Source of the DNA: SZUA-87 sp041687805
GTDB lineage: Bacteria > Actinomycetota > Acidimicrobiia > Acidimicrobiales > Aldehydirespiratoraceae
Direction of reading: 5' to 3'
DNA: 32,509 nucleotides
Assembly: GCA_041687805.1 (NCBI GenBank)
Contig: JBDNJK010000002.1
Span: 1 to 32,509, forward strand
The notes below the pieces were generated by a model. It worked only from the letters and a program-made list of their open reading frames with translations, was not told the DNA's origin and searched no databases. The position numbers were made by a program, and so were the translations under genes. Shown piece by piece: positions 22,028-30,842 of the stretch; the stretch's first letter is position 1; every line of letters starts with the position of its first letter.

Positions 22028-22672
22028 ATGTCCAACGTCGTGGAATCAACTCTGGATGCCGTCGAAATCGGTGAGGTGCTGATCGTCACCGACGCTGCCC
22101 GCACCGTTGTGGCGGAGATCCAATCGAAAGAGGAAGAGCCCGCAACGCTCGGTCTGCGGGTTGAAGTAACCGGAGCCAATGGCGTCGACTACACCTACGA
22201 CCTGAGCCTTGAGCCAATAGCCGAAGCGGCTGATGGCGATCACGTCCACACTCGCGAGGGCCTCACCGTGATCGTGCCCGACAACAGCGTCTCAGAGCTG
22301 TCGGGTGCCACGCTCGATATCCCGAGCACTCCTGCTCAGGGTGGATTGGTGATACGAAACCCCAATAGGCCCAACCCGCTCGGCGACATGGGCCAGCTTG
22401 AATTGGTTGGCGACATCGCCGAGAAGGTCCAGATGTTGTTGGCCGAAAAAATCAATCCGGCCCTCGACTCACACGGCGGCTTTGCTTCGTTCGTCGGTGT
22501 CGAAGAAGACAAGGTTTTCATAACGATGGGTGGCGGATGCCAAGGGTGCTCGATGAGCCAAGCCACCCTTACCGAGGGGATTCGCAAGGCCATCCTCGAA
22601 GCAATCCCAGAGGTGTCCGACGTGATCGACGCTACCGACCACCAACTAGGCGAGAACCCTTACTACGCCTGA
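22028..22672 (+). CDS. Nfu-type Fe-S cluster carrier (NfuA-like)
   Basis: A 214-residue protein. The N-terminal about 110 residues resemble a degenerate A-type (HesB-like) domain without its cysteines, as in NfuA. The C-terminal domain has SHGGFASFVGVEEDKVFI and the cluster-binding CxxC (Cys171, Cys174) in MGGGCQGCSMSQ, the NifU C-terminal signature. Nfu proteins dimerise around a 4Fe-4S cluster and pass it to client enzymes in the cytosol. Possible clients here include the ferrochelatase and the RecB-type nuclease. No suf or isc genes are visible. Confidence 0.88.
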   Translation: MSNVVESTLDAVEIGEVLIVTDAARTVVAEIQSKEEEPATLGLRVEVTGANGVDYTYDLSLEPIAEAADGDHVHTREGLTVIVPDNSVSELSGATLDIPSTPAQGGLVIRNPNRPNPLGDMGQLELVGDIAEKVQMLLAEKINPALDSHGGFASFVGVEEDKVFITMGGGCQGCSMSQATLTEGIRKAILEAIPEVSDVIDATDHQLGENPYYA

Positions 22673-22690
22673 TCTGGCATCACCGCTTGG

Positions 22691-22703
22691 GGCTGTTTCA
22701 GCC
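22691..22703. terminator. Small hairpin between convergent nfu and dxs
   Basis: GGCTG/CAGCC arms with a TTT loop in the 45-bp gap between the two stop codons. The stem is short and there is no clear U-tract. Confidence 0.3.
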
Positions 22704-22717
22704 GGAGATCGCGTGTT

Positions 22718-24547
22718 TCAATCTGACAGCATCGCTTTGACGGTGGCGGCAACGCCCGCAGCGTCGAGGCCGAGGTTCGTCAGGATCACATCGGCCTTGC
22801 CATGAGGTATGTAGGTGGTCGGCACGCCGAGAACTCGTAGGCGACAGGACGCGTCGCGTTCACTGAGCGCGTCGCGCACCGCGGCCCCCGCTCCACCGAT
22901 TCGCAAGCCATCCTCGACCGACACGACCAGATCGTGTCCGGCGGCATTGTCGAGCATCGCTGGATCGAGTGGCGTGACCACTCGAGGATCCCAGACGGTC
23001 GCCTGAATCCCGTCGGCTTCCAGTATGTCGGCGGCGCCTTCGCATGCCGCCAGCATCTTGCCGAACCCGAGGAGACAGACCTTCGTCCCCCCCGGCCGAA
23101 CCAGCCTGGCGTTGAGGCCTGAACCGACTTCGTTGTCGGTTACCCACGGTGCAGGAGTCTTCGGCCAGCGGATGGCGACAGGGCCGTCGGTGAGATCCAT
23201 GGCATCGAACATCATCTGCTGTAGTTCTTGGTAACTCGACGGAGCGAAGACCGTCATGCCTGGCACTTTGGTGAGCAGCACAAGGTCGAGAATGCCGTGA
23301 TGAGACGGTCCGTCGTCGCCGGTTATTCCCGCCCGGTCCAGACAGAAGATTGCCGGCTGACCGTGTAGGCCAACATCGAGGTTGACCTGATCGAACGCAC
23401 GGGTGAGGAATGTGGCGTAGACCACGAAAAGCGGGCGCATCCCACCCATGGCGATGCCTGCGGCGGCCGTGACGGCGTGCTGCTCCGCTATCCCAACGTC
23501 GATGCATCGATCTGGGAATCGTTCGATGAAAGGCAGCAGGCCGGTGGAATCGGGCATGGCGGCGGTGATCGCAACTAGTTCCGGGTGCTGGTCGCCGAGC
23601 TTCACCAGCGTCTCAGAAAAGGCCGCGGTGTAGGAGCCGTCCTTTATCGAGCCGGTGTCGTGCATATTTTTGATCTTGTCGTTTTCGGCAGGTGCGTAGC
23701 CCCGACCCTTCTGGGTCAGCACGTGCACGAGCACTGGGCCGTCGAATTCGGCCGCGTTGGCTAGTGCGTCCTCGATACCCGCGATGTCGTGGCCGTCGAA
23801 CGGACCTGTGTAGCGAATGCCGAGGTTCTCGAAGAACGCGGGAGGCTCCCACATCTCGCGAATCGCCGCCTTCGACATCTTGACGCCTCGGCCGATCTGC
23901 TCTCCTACCCAAGGGATGCTCTCGGCAATTTTCTCTAGCCGGGCCTGGCGCCGCATGTAGGTGGGGTTGTTGCGAATCTTGATCAGGCTCTCCGACAGCC
24001 GCGACACCGTCGGGGCGTATGACCGGCCGTTGTCGTTGAGAACTATTACAACATCGCGTCCGCTGTGGCCGAGATTGTTGAGACCCTCGAACGCCATGCC
24101 ACCGGTGAGGGCGCCATCGCCTATGACCGCGACCACGCGTCGGCGGGCGTCGTTGTGATGGAAGGCCGTAGCTAATCCAAAAGCGTATGAGAGCACTGTG
24201 GAGGCGTGGGAATTCTCGATCCAATCGTGCTCGGACTCGGCACGCGAGGGGTATCCCGACAGGCCGCCCGGCTCACGAAGGTTTTTGAATCCTGCGGCTC
24301 GTCCGGTGAGGATCTTGTGGACGTAGGTCTGGTGGCCGGTGTCCCACAGGATTGCGTCGTGGGGAGATCTGAATACGCGGTGGAGAGCCACGGTGAGTTC
24401 GACATCGCCGAGATTCGATCCGAGATGTCCGCCGTGAACCGACACAGCGTCGACTATGAATTCACGGATCTGTTCGCAGAGATCGTCGAGCTCTTCGTAG
24501 CTTCGGCCCTGGAGATCTTGTGGCCCTGAAATTGAGTCGAGAAGCAT
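22718..24547 (-). CDS. dxs: 1-deoxy-D-xylulose-5-phosphate synthase
   Basis: A 609-residue thiamine diphosphate enzyme joining pyruvate and glyceraldehyde 3-phosphate, the first step of the MEP isoprenoid pathway. Hallmarks in order are GGHLGSNLGDVELTVALH, the TPP motif running from GDGALTGGMAFE to NDNGRSYAPTV, GPFDGHD, HVLTQKGRGYAPAE, and the transketolase-type block DRAGITGDDGPSHHGILDL. The length is slightly below the usual 620-640 but all domains are present. The ATG lies 14 nt after the stop of the upstream PAP2-family gene with no clear Shine-Dalgarno sequence, so the two are probably co-transcribed. uppP, a user of isoprenoid lipid, is at 30843. Confidence 0.96.
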   Translation of the reverse strand: MLLDSISGPQDLQGRSYEELDDLCEQIREFIVDAVSVHGGHLGSNLGDVELTVALHRVFRSPHDAILWDTGHQTYVHKILTGRAAGFKNLREPGGLSGYPSRAESEHDWIENSHASTVLSYAFGLATAFHHNDARRRVVAVIGDGALTGGMAFEGLNNLGHSGRDVVIVLNDNGRSYAPTVSRLSESLIKIRNNPTYMRRQARLEKIAESIPWVGEQIGRGVKMSKAAIREMWEPPAFFENLGIRYTGPFDGHDIAGIEDALANAAEFDGPVLVHVLTQKGRGYAPAENDKIKNMHDTGSIKDGSYTAAFSETLVKLGDQHPELVAITAAMPDSTGLLPFIERFPDRCIDVGIAEQHAVTAAAGIAMGGMRPLFVVYATFLTRAFDQVNLDVGLHGQPAIFCLDRAGITGDDGPSHHGILDLVLLTKVPGMTVFAPSSYQELQQMMFDAMDLTDGPVAIRWPKTPAPWVTDNEVGSGLNARLVRPGGTKVCLLGFGKMLAACEGAADILEADGIQATVWDPRVVTPLDPAMLDNAAGHDLVVSVEDGLRIGGAGAAVRDALSERDASCRLRVLGVPTTYIPHGKADVILTNLGLDAAGVAATVKAMLSD

Positions 24548-24561
24548 GGAGACGAGCCCGA

Positions 24562-25389
24562 TCAGCGGTCGGCGCCGGTATGGCTGACGAGCCTGCCGGA
24601 TTCGGGTTGAAGCGTACCGCTAAGCCCCGGAAGGAGTCGCTCGACGTGTGGAGCTGCCACCAGCCCGGCACCGAGAGCCATCAGTCCACCGACCGCGTCG
24701 ATCCAGTAATGGTTGGCGGTGACGATGATTGCGAACAGTGTCATCAAGGGATAGGCCACAGCGAGAATTCTCACGCCACGGGTTCGGAGCACCGGGTAGA
24801 GCGCGACCACACACCAGATCGCCCACGCAATGTGGAGGCTTGGCATGGCGGCGTACTGATTTGAAATTGTCTCGAGCGTGCCGGAATCGAACGACCAAAG
24901 CCCGCCGGGATGGACGAGGGTGTCCACAAAGCCATATCCGGCCTGGCGTCCGCCGAATTGCGACACACTGTTTTCCAGAAGTCGCGGAGGCATCAACGGA
25001 AATGTGGCGAACCCGATCAGAGCGACCGCTGTGGTCGATGCCAATGCCGACCTCATCTGCACGTACCTCACCGGGTGGCGGCGGAACAAGAAGATCATCA
25101 CACCGAGCGTGACCGCGAAATGGAACGACCCGTAGAAAATGTTCCAGAAACGGATGAACCAGTCGTGGTCGATGAACTGGCTCTGGATCCATTGCTCATG
25201 GAAGAGATGAAGGGCTCGTTCCAAATCGATCACGTGCTCGGCATTGACCAGCGCACGATCACGAATAGTTCCTCCGATGGCCGATCCGAACTGATTACGA
25301 ACGGTGGAATAGACCACATAGAAGACGAGTGTTATTGAGATTTCGACCCACCAGCGCGGGCGACCGCCCGTTGCGGTGTTGTCGTTCAT
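24562..25389 (-). CDS. PAP2-superfamily membrane phosphatase/phosphotransferase
   Basis: A 275-residue protein with about six membrane segments (roughly 14-30, 82-102, 115-133, 183-202, 206-224 and 229-247). The active-site blocks are AAMPSLHIAWA (His186) and TANHYWIDAVGG (His227, Asp231), in the style of the PAP2_3 / inositol-phosphotransferase (Aur1/Ipt1-like) group common in actinobacteria. It probably acts on a lipid phosphate at the membrane; the substrate is unknown. The coupling to dxs 14 nt downstream hints at a polyprenyl substrate, but this is only context. GGAGGG (25393-25398) lies 3 nt before the ATG. Confidence 0.85.
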   Translation of the reverse strand: MNDNTATGGRPRWWVEISITLVFYVVYSTVRNQFGSAIGGTIRDRALVNAEHVIDLERALHLFHEQWIQSQFIDHDWFIRFWNIFYGSFHFAVTLGVMIFLFRRHPVRYVQMRSALASTTAVALIGFATFPLMPPRLLENSVSQFGGRQAGYGFVDTLVHPGGLWSFDSGTLETISNQYAAMPSLHIAWAIWCVVALYPVLRTRGVRILAVAYPLMTLFAIIVTANHYWIDAVGGLMALGAGLVAAPHVERLLPGLSGTLQPESGRLVSHTGADR

Positions 25390-25548
25390 TAGCCCTCCGG
25401 CCGCGGCCCGAATTCTGCTGCGGCGGAAATCGTACCCCTCTGCGAGCCCCGACTGTGCAACGCCCAGCTACGCTCGGTGCTGTCCCTAGCGGTCGCGGGA
25501 TTCATACGAGCTATCGGCCGCCATCTCGAGGATCTATCTGGAGGTGGC

Positions 25549-26238
25549 ATGGTGCCGTCATTCAATTTTCTGTCATTCACGCGGTTGCGGCCGTCGTCCG
25601 TAATTTCGTATCTTCTCTTTGCGTCGGCCGTGTTCATGGGCCCGCTGCTTCTGGGTGCATGCGGGCAACCGTCGAGCGATCCAGGCGCACACGACGTGGA
25701 ACCCGGTCGCTCGGTCGGCCACACGAGCGAGGCACCCACAACCACGTCGCCAGTAGACGCCCGATCAGAGATGGAGGCTGCACTCACGAAGTCTCTGTCT
25801 GGGCCGGCGGGCAGTCTGCAACGGCACACAAGCGCCGGCCTCGACGGCATATCGGTGGTGATCATCACCGACTTGAAATGGCGTGATGGTTCCGGCCACA
25901 TGAGCAAGGAGTTTGTGGTTGACGAGCAATACCTCTTGGATCCCCAGGTGAGGGAACTGGTGGAGTCGACCAACCGAGATCTTCAGTCGGAGAATCGCGA
26001 TCTCGTTGGTAATGCTCTCGACAACATTTTGTACGGTGCCCGGGAGACGATGTCGCAACTCCTCGATGACGTGGAGCTCAAACCGCTCGGACTCGGCTGG
26101 TGGGAGGGCACCACTGGTGGAGCGATCGACACTCAGACATTGGAGGTGTTCATCAGCGGTGGGAGATTGCAAAAGATCTCGAGAAGCGTCGAAGTAGTGG
26201 GCTCCACAGGAAGCGACACATGGGAGTTCACAAGTTGA
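25549..26238 (+). CDS. Predicted lipoprotein, unknown function
   Basis: A 229-residue protein with a lipoprotein signal: hydrophobic stretch about 18-36 and lipobox LGAC with Cys38. A Ser/Thr/Pro-rich stretch (about 40-68) leads to a folded domain with strand-like segments (VVIITDLKW, EFVVDEQYLL, LEVFISGGRLQKISRSVEV). The general plan resembles mycobacterial LppX/LprG-type lipoproteins, but I cannot confirm the family. GGAGG at 25540-25544 is 4 nt from ATG 25549 and 7 nt from the adjacent GTG 25552; either could initiate. The stop is 18 bp from the convergent thioesterase stop. The 159-bp divergent region upstream shows no clear promoter. Confidence 0.75.
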   Translation: MVPSFNFLSFTRLRPSSVISYLLFASAVFMGPLLLGACGQPSSDPGAHDVEPGRSVGHTSEAPTTTSPVDARSEMEAALTKSLSGPAGSLQRHTSAGLDGISVVIITDLKWRDGSGHMSKEFVVDEQYLLDPQVRELVESTNRDLQSENRDLVGNALDNILYGARETMSQLLDDVELKPLGLGWWEGTTGGAIDTQTLEVFISGGRLQKISRSVEVVGSTGSDTWEFTS

Positions 26239-26256
26239 AGTTGGCGGAGCTGATGT

Positions 26257-26649
26257 TTAGCTTCCGAGTCGGTCGATGAACCGCTGGCGGTCGACCACGA
26301 ATCGGCTGATCGTCCCAACGGCCACAACGTCGTCGCCGTCTGTCGCTAGCACCGCAAATACAAGGCGACGACCATCGACGTCTTGAAGATCGGCTCGTGC
26401 GGTGATCGACGCACCAACGCTCGACGCCCGCGTGTGATCCAACTCGATCCGGGTACCCACCGTTACCTCACCGTCGCCAAGGTGTCCATCGGTGGCTGCA
26501 ACGGTGGCCTGTTCACAAAGCGCAATCACACGTGGAGTGGCGAGGACATCCACGACACCTGACCCGATTGCGGGGGCAAGATCTTCGGCGGTCACAACCA
26601 GATGGACCTGCGCTGACAACCCAGTTTGAAGCGGCATCGCGGGTACCAT
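26257..26649 (-). CDS. FlK-like hotdog thioesterase
   Basis: A 130-residue single hotdog domain. The catalytic set of fluoroacetyl-CoA thioesterase FlK (Thr42, Glu50, His76) is matched at the same spacing by Thr38 (LATPRVI), Glu46 (LCEQAT) and His72 (ELDHTRAS). The rest (VGTRIELDHTRASSVGASIT, VAVGTISRFVVDRQRFIDRL) also follows the family. Most homologues act on ordinary acyl-CoAs, so fluoroacetate detoxification is not implied. It may recycle CoA from small or branched acyl-CoAs in the cytosol. ATG 26649 is supported by GAGGAG (26655-26660) 5 nt upstream. It is divergent from tldD. Confidence 0.82.
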   Translation of the reverse strand: MVPAMPLQTGLSAQVHLVVTAEDLAPAIGSGVVDVLATPRVIALCEQATVAATDGHLGDGEVTVGTRIELDHTRASSVGASITARADLQDVDGRRLVFAVLATDGDDVVAVGTISRFVVDRQRFIDRLGS

Positions 26650-26675
26650 ATCGACTCCTCGACCAGGGGGTAGCA

Positions 26676-28067
26676 GTGCTCGACCACGAGCTCGTCAACA
26701 AGACACTTTCGGTTGCCATGAGCACCGGCGGTGAATTCGCCGAAGTATTCGTTGAAGACAAAAGGTCCTCCTCGGCTCTTCTCGATGATGGGCGCGTGGA
26801 GGAGCTCACCAGCGGACGTGATCGCGGCGCCGGCATTCGAGTGATCGTCGGCGGCTCCACGGGCTTTGCCCACACGGCCGACCTGAGCGAGGCCGGCCTC
26901 GCACATGCTGCCCGATCTGCGGCCGCGGCAGCCCGTGGCGCCGGAGGTGCCGGCCGCAACGTGTCGGTGTCTTCATCGGATGTGCGCCGTGGCCCGACCG
27001 CACGGATCCTGCCTGAGGACGTGGCGAAGGCCACCAAGGTTGAGTTGCTCACCTTGGCTGATGGAGCGGCTCGGGCTGAGGGATCTGCGATCTCGCAGGT
27101 TTCGGCCAGGTACGGCGACAGTCGTCGTCGCATTCTTGTCGCCAATTCCGATGGTCTTCTTGCCCAAGACGACCAGATTCGCACCTTGTTCTCGGTGTCG
27201 TGTGTGGCCACCGGCGACACCGGCCTACAGACCGGTCGAGAGTCGGTCGGCCACACCATCGGCTTCGAATTGTTCGACCAGACCGACGTTAGGGATTTGG
27301 CGCACCGTGCGGCGCGTCGAGCCATCACCAAACTTGCGGCAAGGCCGGCACCATCGGGAGCGATGCCCGTGGTGGTCGGACCGGGCGGCGGCGGAGTTCT
27401 GTTCCACGAAGCATGCGGGCACGGTCTCGAAGCTGATCTTGTGGCCAAGTCGGCGTCGGTGTTTGCCAACCGGATCGGCGAACAAGTTGCCAGCCCGCTC
27501 GTGACACTGGTCGACGACGGCACCATGTCAGCAGAGTGGGGGCACTTTGCTATCGACGACGAGGGCCATCCCGCCGGTCAGAACGTTCTGATCCAAGATG
27601 GCATTCTCACCGACTACATGTGGGATCAGCTCCGGTCGCGCAAGGCGGGCCGTGCGAGCAGCGGCAATGGCCGGCGTCAGAGTTATCAGCACCTCCCGAT
27701 GGTTCGCATGACCAATACGTTCATCAAGAACGGGTCGGATGACCCGGCCGAGATCCTGGCGTCCACCAAGTCGGGTGTCTACGTGGCCCAGCTCGGTGGC
27801 GGCCAGGTCAACACCGCCACCGGTGATTTCGTCTTTGGAATGACCGAGGCGTATCTGATCGAGAACGGCGAAATCACCGAACCGATTCGGGAAGGCAACC
27901 TCATCGGCAACGGCCCTGAGGTGCTCACGCGCATCGATGCGCTTGGCAACGATTTCGCCATGGGATCGCCCGGCACCTGCGGTAAGGACGGCCAGGGCGT
28001 GCCGGTTGGCGATGGCACTCCCACCCTTCGGGTCACCAGTCTCACTGTCGGCGGGACGGCAGCCTGA
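26676..28067 (+). CDS. tldD: TldD-type metallopeptidase subunit
   Basis: A 463-residue catalytic partner of the TldD/TldE protease, a cytosolic enzyme that degrades unfolded peptides (known from microcin B17 maturation and CcdA turnover in E. coli). The metal motif HEACGH is at 244-249, and the conserved C-terminal cysteine is Cys435 in GTCGKDGQGVPVGDGTPTLRV. EFAEVFVEDKRSSS and GAGIRVIVGGSTGFAHT are typical N-terminal blocks. GTG 26676 is chosen because GGGGGT lies just upstream and the product begins like the family; TACCAT (26644-26649) may be its -10. It overlaps the first TldE-like gene by 1 nt. Confidence 0.92.
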   Translation: MLDHELVNKTLSVAMSTGGEFAEVFVEDKRSSSALLDDGRVEELTSGRDRGAGIRVIVGGSTGFAHTADLSEAGLAHAARSAAAAARGAGGAGRNVSVSSSDVRRGPTARILPEDVAKATKVELLTLADGAARAEGSAISQVSARYGDSRRRILVANSDGLLAQDDQIRTLFSVSCVATGDTGLQTGRESVGHTIGFELFDQTDVRDLAHRAARRAITKLAARPAPSGAMPVVVGPGGGGVLFHEACGHGLEADLVAKSASVFANRIGEQVASPLVTLVDDGTMSAEWGHFAIDDEGHPAGQNVLIQDGILTDYMWDQLRSRKAGRASSGNGRRQSYQHLPMVRMTNTFIKNGSDDPAEILASTKSGVYVAQLGGGQVNTATGDFVFGMTEAYLIENGEITEPIREGNLIGNGPEVLTRIDALGNDFAMGSPGTCGKDGQGVPVGDGTPTLRVTSLTVGGTAA

Positions 28068-29410
28068 TGTCGGAACTACTGCAGATTGCCAAGCGCGTTG
28101 CCGACTTGGCGGTCGCCGGTGAGCAAGTCGAGGTGTTCATCGCTCGGGAGAGCGACACCGAGGTCAAGGCTTACAACGGTGAGGTCGAGTCGCTCACGGT
28201 TGCCGAAAGTCACGGTGTCGGGATTCGCGTCGTCAGTGGAAACCGTCAGGGATTTGCCTATGCCGGTGCCCTCGATGAGGCGGTTCTCGCTGAAACGCTC
28301 GCAGAGGCCCGCGACAACGCCGAATTTGCGCAGCCTGACGAGTTCAACGGTGTCGCCACCGACGATGGTGTCGCCACTGCCGATATCGATCTCTATCGCG
28401 ACGATCTGGCTGCTATGTCAACCGACGAAAAGGTGGCCCTAGCCATCGAACTAGAACGAGCTACTCTCGCCGCCGACGACCGAATCGTCGGTATCGAAGC
28501 GGCCGAGTTCGTCGATGCCATCTATGAGTCGGCCGTGGCCACCAACACTGGAATCGCATCGTCTACCCGCGAGACCGGGTGCTATCTCTCGTCCTACGCA
28601 CTGGCGGAAGCCGATGGTGAGACGCAGACAGGGTTCGGATTCTCGGTCGGACGATCACCGAGTGAACTCGACATCGAGGTGGCGGCAGCAGACGCAGCAA
28701 CCAGGGCCACTCGGTTGTTGGGTGCGGTCAAGGCGCCCACCTCGCGACTCACGGTCGTATTCGATCCCTGGGTCACCGCACAGTTGTTGGGCATCATCGG
28801 CCACACGCTCACCGGCGATGCAGTGCTGAAGAGACGTTCGTTGTTCGCCGAACGTCTGGGCGAGGACGTGGCCGCGTCGTCGATCACGTTGGTCGACGAT
28901 CCCACGGATCCTGCGGCGTTCACCGCCTCGATCGTCGATGGCGAGGGCCTCGCCACCCGATCAACCAAGTTGATCGACAACGGGACGCTCGCTGCATTTC
29001 TTCACAACACTTACTCAGGCCGTCGATCGGGCACCGCGTCCACCGGATCTGCCGTACGTCCGGGCTTCAAGGGAGCGTCGTCGGTCGGCGCCCAGGCCTT
29101 GCGGATACTCCCGGGTTCTCGCAGCCCGCAACAACTCATCTCTGAGGTCGAACATGGCCTGTTGGTCCAGGAGGTTTCTGGTCTCCACTCCGGGGTCAAC
29201 CCGGTTTCGGGTGATTTCTCGACAGGCGCCGAGGGCATGATGATCAGAGGCGGAGAAATTGCCGAACCCATTCGCGAGGTCACAATTGCATCGACATTGC
29301 AGCGGATACTCCAAGATGTCGTGGCAGTCGGCAACGATCTCGAGTGGCTACCGATGAGTGCCGCCGGCACCACACTCGTGATCGCCGACGTCACCATGTC
29401 GGGAATCTGA
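28067..29410 (+). CDS. TldE/PmbA-family protein, first copy
   Basis: A 447-residue non-metal subunit type. The N-terminal block EVKAYNGEVESLTVAESHGV, the middle LGAVKAPTSRLTVVFDPWV and the C-terminal LHSGVNPVSGDFSTGAEG are family hallmarks. There is no HExxxH, as expected for TldE/PmbA, which pairs with TldD to form the proteolytic chamber. The start overlaps the tldD stop by one base (TGATG), indicating strict coupling and near-equal synthesis. A second paralogue follows after 4 bp. Confidence 0.92.
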   Translation: MSELLQIAKRVADLAVAGEQVEVFIARESDTEVKAYNGEVESLTVAESHGVGIRVVSGNRQGFAYAGALDEAVLAETLAEARDNAEFAQPDEFNGVATDDGVATADIDLYRDDLAAMSTDEKVALAIELERATLAADDRIVGIEAAEFVDAIYESAVATNTGIASSTRETGCYLSSYALAEADGETQTGFGFSVGRSPSELDIEVAAADAATRATRLLGAVKAPTSRLTVVFDPWVTAQLLGIIGHTLTGDAVLKRRSLFAERLGEDVAASSITLVDDPTDPAAFTASIVDGEGLATRSTKLIDNGTLAAFLHNTYSGRRSGTASTGSAVRPGFKGASSVGAQALRILPGSRSPQQLISEVEHGLLVQEVSGLHSGVNPVSGDFSTGAEGMMIRGGEIAEPIREVTIASTLQRILQDVVAVGNDLEWLPMSAAGTTLVIADVTMSGI

Positions 29411-29414
29411 GAGG

Positions 29415-30785
29415 GTGCGATCGCCTTACATCAACTGTCAACGTGCCGACCCCGTGGTGCTGGCGCATCAATTGATTGCTGCTGCTCGTTCGGGCGAGCA
29501 GGTGGAGGTTTGCATCGATCGGGTGCGGCGAACCGAAGCGCGAATCCACGACGCTGCGGTCGAGTCCTACACCGACGCCGAGACTTTCGGTGTCGGAGTA
29601 CGGGTGGTCGTCGATGGTCGCGAGGGCACTGCCAGCTGCGGAAGTTTCGATGCCGACATGGTCGAGAATCTCTTGTCGGATGCCCGCGACAACGCCGCCT
29701 TCGCGTCTGTCGACGAGCGGGCGGGTCTGGCCGATCCCGACGGGTACCAACCCACGCGTTCGGCTCACTCTCCAGATGATGTCGACTCGCTCAGCCCCGA
29801 CCAGAAGATCGCGCTGGCGCTCGAAGTCGAGCAGAGCGCCCGGGCATCTGATAGCCGCGTTCGTGGGGTGAGGGCGGCGATTTATGGCGACCACAAGGTG
29901 GAGCGAGCGGTGGTATCCACCACCGGTATCGAGTCGTTAACGTCATCTGCGCGCGCCGCAATCTCCACGTCTGTGCTGATCGACGATGTGGGTGGCGGAA
30001 CACGCACAGGTTTTGCCTCAGCTGCAGAATTCGTGCCATCCGATCTCGATCCTGAAGCGGTCGGTCGACTAGCGGTCGAACGCGGTCTGAGGCTCGTTGG
30101 CGCTTCGAAGGCGAAATCCGGTCGGCTCCCAGTCGTAATGCAGCCGCGGTTTGCGGCCGCGATCCTCGGCGTGGTCGCGTCGATGCTTTCGGGCGAGCGC
30201 GTCTTCAAGGGCCGATCGCCGTTCGGTGATCGAGTTGGATCGCCTGTGGCAGCCGAGTCGCTGACGATTTACGACGACCCCACCGACCAACTGTCGATGT
30301 CTTCGAATGCGTTCGACGGCGAGGGTTTGGCGTGCCGCCATGTGTCGCTGCTGACCGACGGAATCCTTGAGGGGTTCCTCCACGACTCGCGCAGTGCCAG
30401 AGGACTTGAGGCGGCTGGAACGGCATCGGCTGTTCGATCCGCTCGAACTTCGCCAAGTCCGGGATTTCGTTCGCTTCATGCCGTTGCCGGTGAGGGCGAC
30501 GTCGATTCGATGATCTCGAGTCTTCGAGACGGTTTGTTGATTCTCTCGCTCCAGGGTCTCAACTCGGGTGTCAACCCGGTAAGCGGTGACTTCTCGGTCG
30601 GAGTGGAAGGGTTGCGAATCCGCAACGGCAACTTGGCCGAACCCGTCAAGGAAGCCACGCTGGCCGGCTCGCTCCCACGAATGCTTCTGGACATTAGCGG
30701 CGTTGGTGCCGACATTGAATACCTGCCGGGCGGGTCGGCGGTTCCGTCGATGATCATCGACGGCATGTCGATTGGCGGCGCGTAG
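29415..30785 (+). CDS. TldE/PmbA-family protein, second paralogue
   Basis: A 456-residue paralogue of the preceding protein with the same order of blocks: VRRTEARIHDAAVESYTDAE, LVGASKAKSGRLPVVMQPRF and LNSGVNPVSGDFSVGVEG. No metal motif is present. Sequence has drifted clearly from the first copy, so this is an old duplication, not a recent one. The GTG at 29415 follows the upstream stop by 4 nt. An alternative start is the GTG near residue 15 (VVLAHQLIAA), which would align better with the first copy. Whether it forms its own complex with TldD or replaces copy one is unknown. Confidence 0.88.
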   Translation: MRSPYINCQRADPVVLAHQLIAAARSGEQVEVCIDRVRRTEARIHDAAVESYTDAETFGVGVRVVVDGREGTASCGSFDADMVENLLSDARDNAAFASVDERAGLADPDGYQPTRSAHSPDDVDSLSPDQKIALALEVEQSARASDSRVRGVRAAIYGDHKVERAVVSTTGIESLTSSARAAISTSVLIDDVGGGTRTGFASAAEFVPSDLDPEAVGRLAVERGLRLVGASKAKSGRLPVVMQPRFAAAILGVVASMLSGERVFKGRSPFGDRVGSPVAAESLTIYDDPTDQLSMSSNAFDGEGLACRHVSLLTDGILEGFLHDSRSARGLEAAGTASAVRSARTSPSPGFRSLHAVAGEGDVDSMISSLRDGLLILSLQGLNSGVNPVSGDFSVGVEGLRIRNGNLAEPVKEATLAGSLPRMLLDISGVGADIEYLPGGSAVPSMIIDGMSIGGA

Positions 30786-30799
30786 CAGTCGTCAGGCTT

Positions 30800-30805
30800 T
30801 AGCCT
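30800..30805 (+). promoter_or_regulatory. Candidate -10 of uppP
   Basis: TAGCCT lies within a small inverted repeat (AGGCT-TT-AGCCT, 30794-30805) in the 57-bp gap after the second TldE-like gene. It would give a leader of about 30 nt. Confidence 0.3.
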
Positions 30806-30830
30806 CGTCGTCGGTCCACTGCGGGTCGAT

Positions 30831-30836
30831 CAGGAG
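30831..30836 (+). promoter_or_regulatory. Ribosome binding site fixing the uppP start
   Basis: CAGGAG is 6 nt before ATG 30843. The other ATG at 30837 touches it and is unlikely. Confidence 0.7.
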
Positions 30837-30842
30837 ATGTGT

